A DNA stretch of 64,000 bases from the NCBI GenBank assembly GCA_036569045.1, contig DATCRI010000084.1, positions 1 through 64,000 of the forward strand, written 5' to 3'. Positions 60,846 through 64,000 of the stretch are shown here, piece after piece. The notes beneath the pieces are model-generated. The model was not told the DNA's origin. It did not search any database and saw nothing but the letters and a program-made list of their open reading frames with translations. Within the stretch, counting starts at the first letter, position 1, and each line of letters opens with the position of its first letter. Made by a program: the position numbers and the translations under genes. Origin of the DNA: Chthoniobacterales bacterium (GTDB taxonomy: Bacteria; Verrucomicrobiota; Verrucomicrobiia; Chthoniobacterales; JAATET01).

Positions 60846-62156
60846 CTACGCCGGCCGCGATTTGCCACGCATCGCGCGCCCGACGTAATAAATCGCCAGC
60901 CCGGCAAGCACCGTTAGCGTGCCGTCCCGCGCGGAATGGGGCTCGTTGATCGCCGTGTAAACGAGGGTGAACCCGGCAATCGTCAAAAAGAGCAGCGGCG
61001 TGACGGGATATCCCCAGCATCGAAACGGCCGCGCCAGCCGTGGTTCGCGGATTCGCAGCACGAGCACGCCCGCGACCGTGAGCAAACCGCAGATGACGAG
61101 AGCGAACTGCGCGGAGACGAGCACGTGCTGGAAGCTGGCATTCCAGAGCAGGACGAGCACGAAGACGGTCTGCGCAATCACGGCGCGCGCGGGGATGCCA
61201 CCGGACGATGTCCGCGCGAAGAATCGCAGCGATCGGAAGTCCTCGCCAATCGTCTGCATCACGCGAGGGCCGGCCCACGTCATCGCGCTGATCGTCGAGA
61301 TGAGGCCCGCGCAGATGAACCCCGAGAGCACGCGACCGCCTTCCTCGCCAAGGATCGCAACCGCCGAGAGATGACCGACGTCGATTTTCCCGACCATCGC
61401 CGCCATCGGCACGGTTTTGAGAAACACGGCGTTGAGCGCCACATAAAGCACGCCGACGAAGAGGGTGCCGGCGATCAGACCCAGCGGCACGTCGCGTGCC
61501 GGATTGCGCACCTCGCCGGTCACGTAAGTCGCCGCGTTCCAGCCCGAGTAGGCATACATCACATACATCAGCGACACCGCGAACGGCGCGGAGAACAGGA
61601 GCGCGGCATCCCCGCTGTGCGGAAGAAAGGAGATCGGCTCGCTCGGTCCACCGAGGCTGCCGGCAACGATGATCACGAGGATGAGCAGGAGTTTCAACGA
61701 GGTGAAGAGCACCTGAAAGCCGCGACTGAGCCCGATCGTGACAAGATGCGCCGCCGTCACCCCCAGGACAACGACAGTCGCGGCAAGCCGCGGCGACGAG
61801 CCCGGAAACACCGCGGCGAAGTATTCCCCGAACGCGAGCGCCGCAAGCGTGACCGGTGCAGCGAACCCGACCGTGGCCGAGACAAACCCTCCCATGAACC
61901 CCATCGGTCGCCCGTAAATCCGGCTGAGAAAATTGTATTCGCCGCCGGACCGCGGCAGCGCCGCCGCCAGCTCGGCGTAGCACAGCGCTCCGCAGAGCGC
62001 GAAAATCGCGCCGAGGGCCCACAGTGTGAGCAGCACAAAACCCGACGGCAGGCCGCCCACCTGATAGCCGAGGCTCGTGAACACGCCGGTGCCCACCATG
62101 TTTGCGACCACGATGGCCGTGCACGTGAACCACCCGATGCGGCGCCGATTGTTCAT
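60846..62156 (-). CDS. APC-family amino acid permease
   Basis: The protein has 436 residues and twelve helices. The N-terminal IGWFTCTAIVVANMVGTGVFTSLGYQVGG contains the unwound G-T-G of helix 1 of the LeuT fold, and the helix-6 region is AYSGWNAATYVTGEVRNPARDVP, the APC consensus. The substrate is an amino acid or related amine. ATG at 62156 is preferred, with an alternative at 62174. It lies 140 bases downstream of nagA. Confidence 0.9.
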   Translation of the reverse strand: MNNRRRIGWFTCTAIVVANMVGTGVFTSLGYQVGGLPSGFVLLTLWALGAIFALCGALCYAELAAALPRSGGEYNFLSRIYGRPMGFMGGFVSATVGFAAPVTLAALAFGEYFAAVFPGSSPRLAATVVVLGVTAAHLVTIGLSRGFQVLFTSLKLLLILVIIVAGSLGGPSEPISFLPHSGDAALLFSAPFAVSLMYVMYAYSGWNAATYVTGEVRNPARDVPLGLIAGTLFVGVLYVALNAVFLKTVPMAAMVGKIDVGHLSAVAILGEEGGRVLSGFICAGLISTISAMTWAGPRVMQTIGEDFRSLRFFARTSSGGIPARAVIAQTVFVLVLLWNASFQHVLVSAQFALVICGLLTVAGVLVLRIREPRLARPFRCWGYPVTPLLFLTIAGFTLVYTAINEPHSARDGTLTVLAGLAIYYVGRAMRGKSRPA

Positions 62157-62295
62157 TGCGGAGACAGGTAGCATATCCGCGCCTCGCCGCCCCGGATTTT
62201 CCGGCACGATCCCGGAACCAACGAAATCGTCCGGCCGCGCCGCGGACAGCATCACCTTCGGCACGGACCTGAATCCGGTCGAGCCCAGGCGCTGA

Positions 62296-63453
62296 TCAGG
62301 GAACCACGCGCCGGCCGGCTACCCACGTTCCGCGCATCCCGAACGCATCGTCGAAGAGCACAAGGTCCGCACAAAAGCCCGGGGCGAGTTGCCCTCGGTC
62401 GACGCATCCGAGAGCGGCTGCGGGCGTGCGGGTCGCGGCGAGCACGGCTTCGCCGATCGGCACACCTGCCTCCTGGACGAGCGTGCGCACCCCATCGATC
62501 ATCCGACAGGTGCTGCCGGCGAGCGCGACGCCATCGGCGGTGAGCGCCACCCCGTCGCCCACGCGACACCGCACCGCGCCGAGCGAAAACTCCGCGCCGC
62601 GCTCCAGTCCGGCTCCGGCCGAGGCATCGGTGATGAGCGCCACGCGCGACGCGCCCTTGGCATTCCACAGCATGCGCAGCAATGTCGGGGAGACATGACA
62701 GCCGTCGGCGATGACCTCGCAGAGCACCTCGGGATCCGCCAGCGCCGCCTCGAGCAACCCCGCCACGCGATACGCCCCCCGACGCCGGGCGGAGGACATG
62801 CAATTAAACGCGTGCGTGACCTGCCGCGCTCCGTCCGCAAACGCCCGCCGCGCCTCCTCATCCCACGCGTCGCTGTGCCCGCAGCTCACGCGCATGCCCG
62901 CCGCGACAAGCTCCGGAATGAGCGTCTCCATGCCGGGAAGTTCCGGCGCGAGCGTGATCTGCGTGATCGTATCGGCGTAGCGCACCCAGTGATCGATGTC
63001 GTCCGCCCTCGGCTCGCGAATGAGCGACAGCTCGTGCGCACCGGGCTTCTCCCGCGAAAAATAGGGGCCCTCGACATGAATTCCCGCCAGCCGCGCCCCG
63101 GTTTTCCCGGATTCGCCTCGCCAGTCGCGCGCAGCGTCCAGCACGCGGCCGATGTCCAGCCACGTCGCGCAGATCGTCGTAAGCGCGAGCGTCGTCGTGC
63201 CGCCCGTCGCGTGGTAACGACAGATCGTCTCGAAGGCCTCGGGCGTCGCCTCCATCGTATCGCGGCCCAGAGCGCCGTGGACATGGAGATCGATGAATCC
63301 CGGGGCGAGAAAACCGCCTTCGCAGTCCACGAGGTCGCCATCGTGGCCAGCGCCACCGACGGATGCGATGCGGCCATCGCGCACGACGAGGTCGCCTTCG
63401 GCGATCGAGCCATCCGGCAGGCAGAGCCGGGCATTTGTGAAGCGCGTGCTCAC
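62296..63453 (-). CDS. nagA: N-acetylglucosamine-6-phosphate deacetylase
   Basis: NagA releases acetate from GlcNAc-6-P, feeding amino-sugar recycling. The protein has 385 residues and the amidohydrolase fold: HVHG (H57, H59), HVEGPYF (E128), GHSDA (H193), THAFNCMS (H214), GCHVSP (H253) and catalytic D276 in TDASAG. In typical NagA the first site has His-x-His plus Glu, as here. It starts 13 bases after the end of the tRNA-Leu gene, so the two may be co-transcribed. Confidence 0.92.
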   Translation of the reverse strand: MSTRFTNARLCLPDGSIAEGDLVVRDGRIASVGGAGHDGDLVDCEGGFLAPGFIDLHVHGALGRDTMEATPEAFETICRYHATGGTTTLALTTICATWLDIGRVLDAARDWRGESGKTGARLAGIHVEGPYFSREKPGAHELSLIREPRADDIDHWVRYADTITQITLAPELPGMETLIPELVAAGMRVSCGHSDAWDEEARRAFADGARQVTHAFNCMSSARRRGAYRVAGLLEAALADPEVLCEVIADGCHVSPTLLRMLWNAKGASRVALITDASAGAGLERGAEFSLGAVRCRVGDGVALTADGVALAGSTCRMIDGVRTLVQEAGVPIGEAVLAATRTPAAALGCVDRGQLAPGFCADLVLFDDAFGMRGTWVAGRRVVP

Positions 63454-63466
63454 AGTCGAGGAAAAC

Positions 63467-63549
63467 TACCGGCGGAGGGTCTCGAACCCACACTCCCAAG
63501 GGGAACCAGATTTTGAGTCTAGCGCGTCTGCCAATTCCGCCACGCCGGC
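63467..63549 (-). tRNA. tRNA-Leu (CAA anticodon)
   Basis: A class II tRNA of 83 bases. The acceptor arm GCCGGCG pairs with CGCCGGT with a G1-U72 wobble, and the discriminator is A. The anticodon loop CTCAAAA gives anticodon CAA (reads UUG). A variable arm with a CCC/GGG stem follows, then the T loop TTCGAGA with one T-T mismatch in its stem. No CCA is encoded, so it is added after transcription. Confidence 0.93.
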
Positions 63550-63590
63550 AATGAGCGGGCAATATGCGGCACGTTCGGCCCGCGCGCCAC

Positions 63591-64000
63591 TCAAAAAGCG
63601 AGGCCCTTCGGCGGACCAAGAATCTCCCGAGCGAGGATGGCCCGGCGAAGGCCTTCCCGACTGCGCAGCAAATCCTCGAGCGTCCCCGAAGCGGCCGGCT
63701 TTCTGTCCGCCGGAGGAACGGGAGCCGGAACGGGCGCAGAGAAGGGAACCGCCGGCGGCCCCTCCTCTTCGACAACCTCCACGTAGCGCCGCTCGAGATC
63801 CGGCGCGAAAACCAGCGGCGGCGGCTCGGGCAGTGGGCGCTCGAAAAGAATCACCGGCTCCGGAGCCGGCAGCGGCGGCGGCACTTCGGCCTCGTCGGGA
63901 AGCCCCAGCGCCTCGCGCAACTTCCGCGCAGCTTCATCACGATCGAAAGCCGGCGGGACCGGCCGCAGCGGCGACGGGGCCGCCGGGCCATCGGCCTTCT
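63591..64000 (-). CDS. Pro-rich protein, 5' part outside the window
   Basis: The frame is open from 63591 to the window end, at least 136 residues, so the start is beyond 64000. Composition is strongly Pro/Ala/Glu-rich (EVPPPLPAPEPVILFERPLPEPPPL, then PPAVPFSAPVPAPVPPADRKPAASGTLEDLLRSREGLRRAILAREILGPP). The C-terminal part LEDLLRSREGLRRAILAREILGPP looks like a short conserved helix. It is not recognised. Confidence 0.5.
   Translation of the reverse strand, partial: KADGPAAPSPLRPVPPAFDRDEAARKLREALGLPDEAEVPPPLPAPEPVILFERPLPEPPPLVFAPDLERRYVEVVEEEGPPAVPFSAPVPAPVPPADRKPAASGTLEDLLRSREGLRRAILAREILGPPKGLAF

Overview
This 64 kb window is a gene-dense, high-GC bacterial chromosome segment. No CRISPR array, rRNA, insertion sequence or phage gene was seen. 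Several traits together suggest Verrucomicrobiota, perhaps near Chthoniobacterales/Terrimicrobium: a PEP-CTERM protein, a pseudopilin of the type ending in a 'VDGH' tail, an ExbB-ExbD-ExbD-TonB-like operon with large TPR proteins, a tandem NDK-domain protein, and very few Shine-Dalgarno sequences. This is an inference from gene content and was not checked by a search.

Layout. 0-5.2 kb: a P1B metal ATPase cut by the window edge, then the ResB and CcsA cytochrome c maturation proteins. 5.2-10.7 kb: a serine hydrolase and a TPR protein diverging from coupled recJ-recG. 10.7-14.9 kb: a leftward cluster of OprB-type porin, two-domain ABM membrane protein, GuaD-like deaminase and a probably bicovalent FAD oxidase. 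15-21 kb: a DUF1919 protein, an NtrC-type response regulator, a GT39-like membrane protein, xseB and dxs. 21-23.5 kb: the guanidinium exporter gdx behind a guanidine-II (mini-ykkC) riboswitch, a UPF0114 protein and glyS. 23.8-30.7 kb: a six-gene envelope operon. 30.9-36.8 kb: two paralogous membrane proteins, a TetR-controlled ABC exporter operon and a PAP2 phosphatase. 36.9-42.3 kb: a copper/silver efflux module (small Cys/His protein, CusB, CusA). 42.3-47.6 kb: glmS, glgC, a lipoprotein and an AmpG-like transporter. 47.6-52.3 kb: thiD, a YugP-like protease, a methyltransferase, an M24 peptidase, prmA and a small CxxC protein. 52.4-57.6 kb: a pseudopilin, a PEP-CTERM protein, an exported Mn-type SOD, a Nudix enzyme, a tandem NDK protein and an aspartate aminotransferase. 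57.6-64 kb: modABC, an unrecognised exported protein, an APC permease, nagA, tRNA-Leu(CAA) and a Pro-rich protein running off the edge.

The genes are very tightly packed. Start and stop codons overlap by 4 bases (ATGA or GTGA) at ten co-directional junctions. Four convergent pairs overlap at their 3' ends, two of them sharing a single CTAG or TTAG stop.

Two observations stand out. One is the gdx leader: promoter, two ACGR-loop hairpins, and a third hairpin over the start region that shares two bases with the second. The other is the envelope operon, which places two exported TPR proteins and two distinct ExbD proteins beside a TonB-position protein with an unusual C-terminal domain. Amino-sugar and storage metabolism (nagA, glmS, glgC), metal handling (P1B ATPase, CusBA, modABC, Mn-SOD) and envelope functions dominate the rest.
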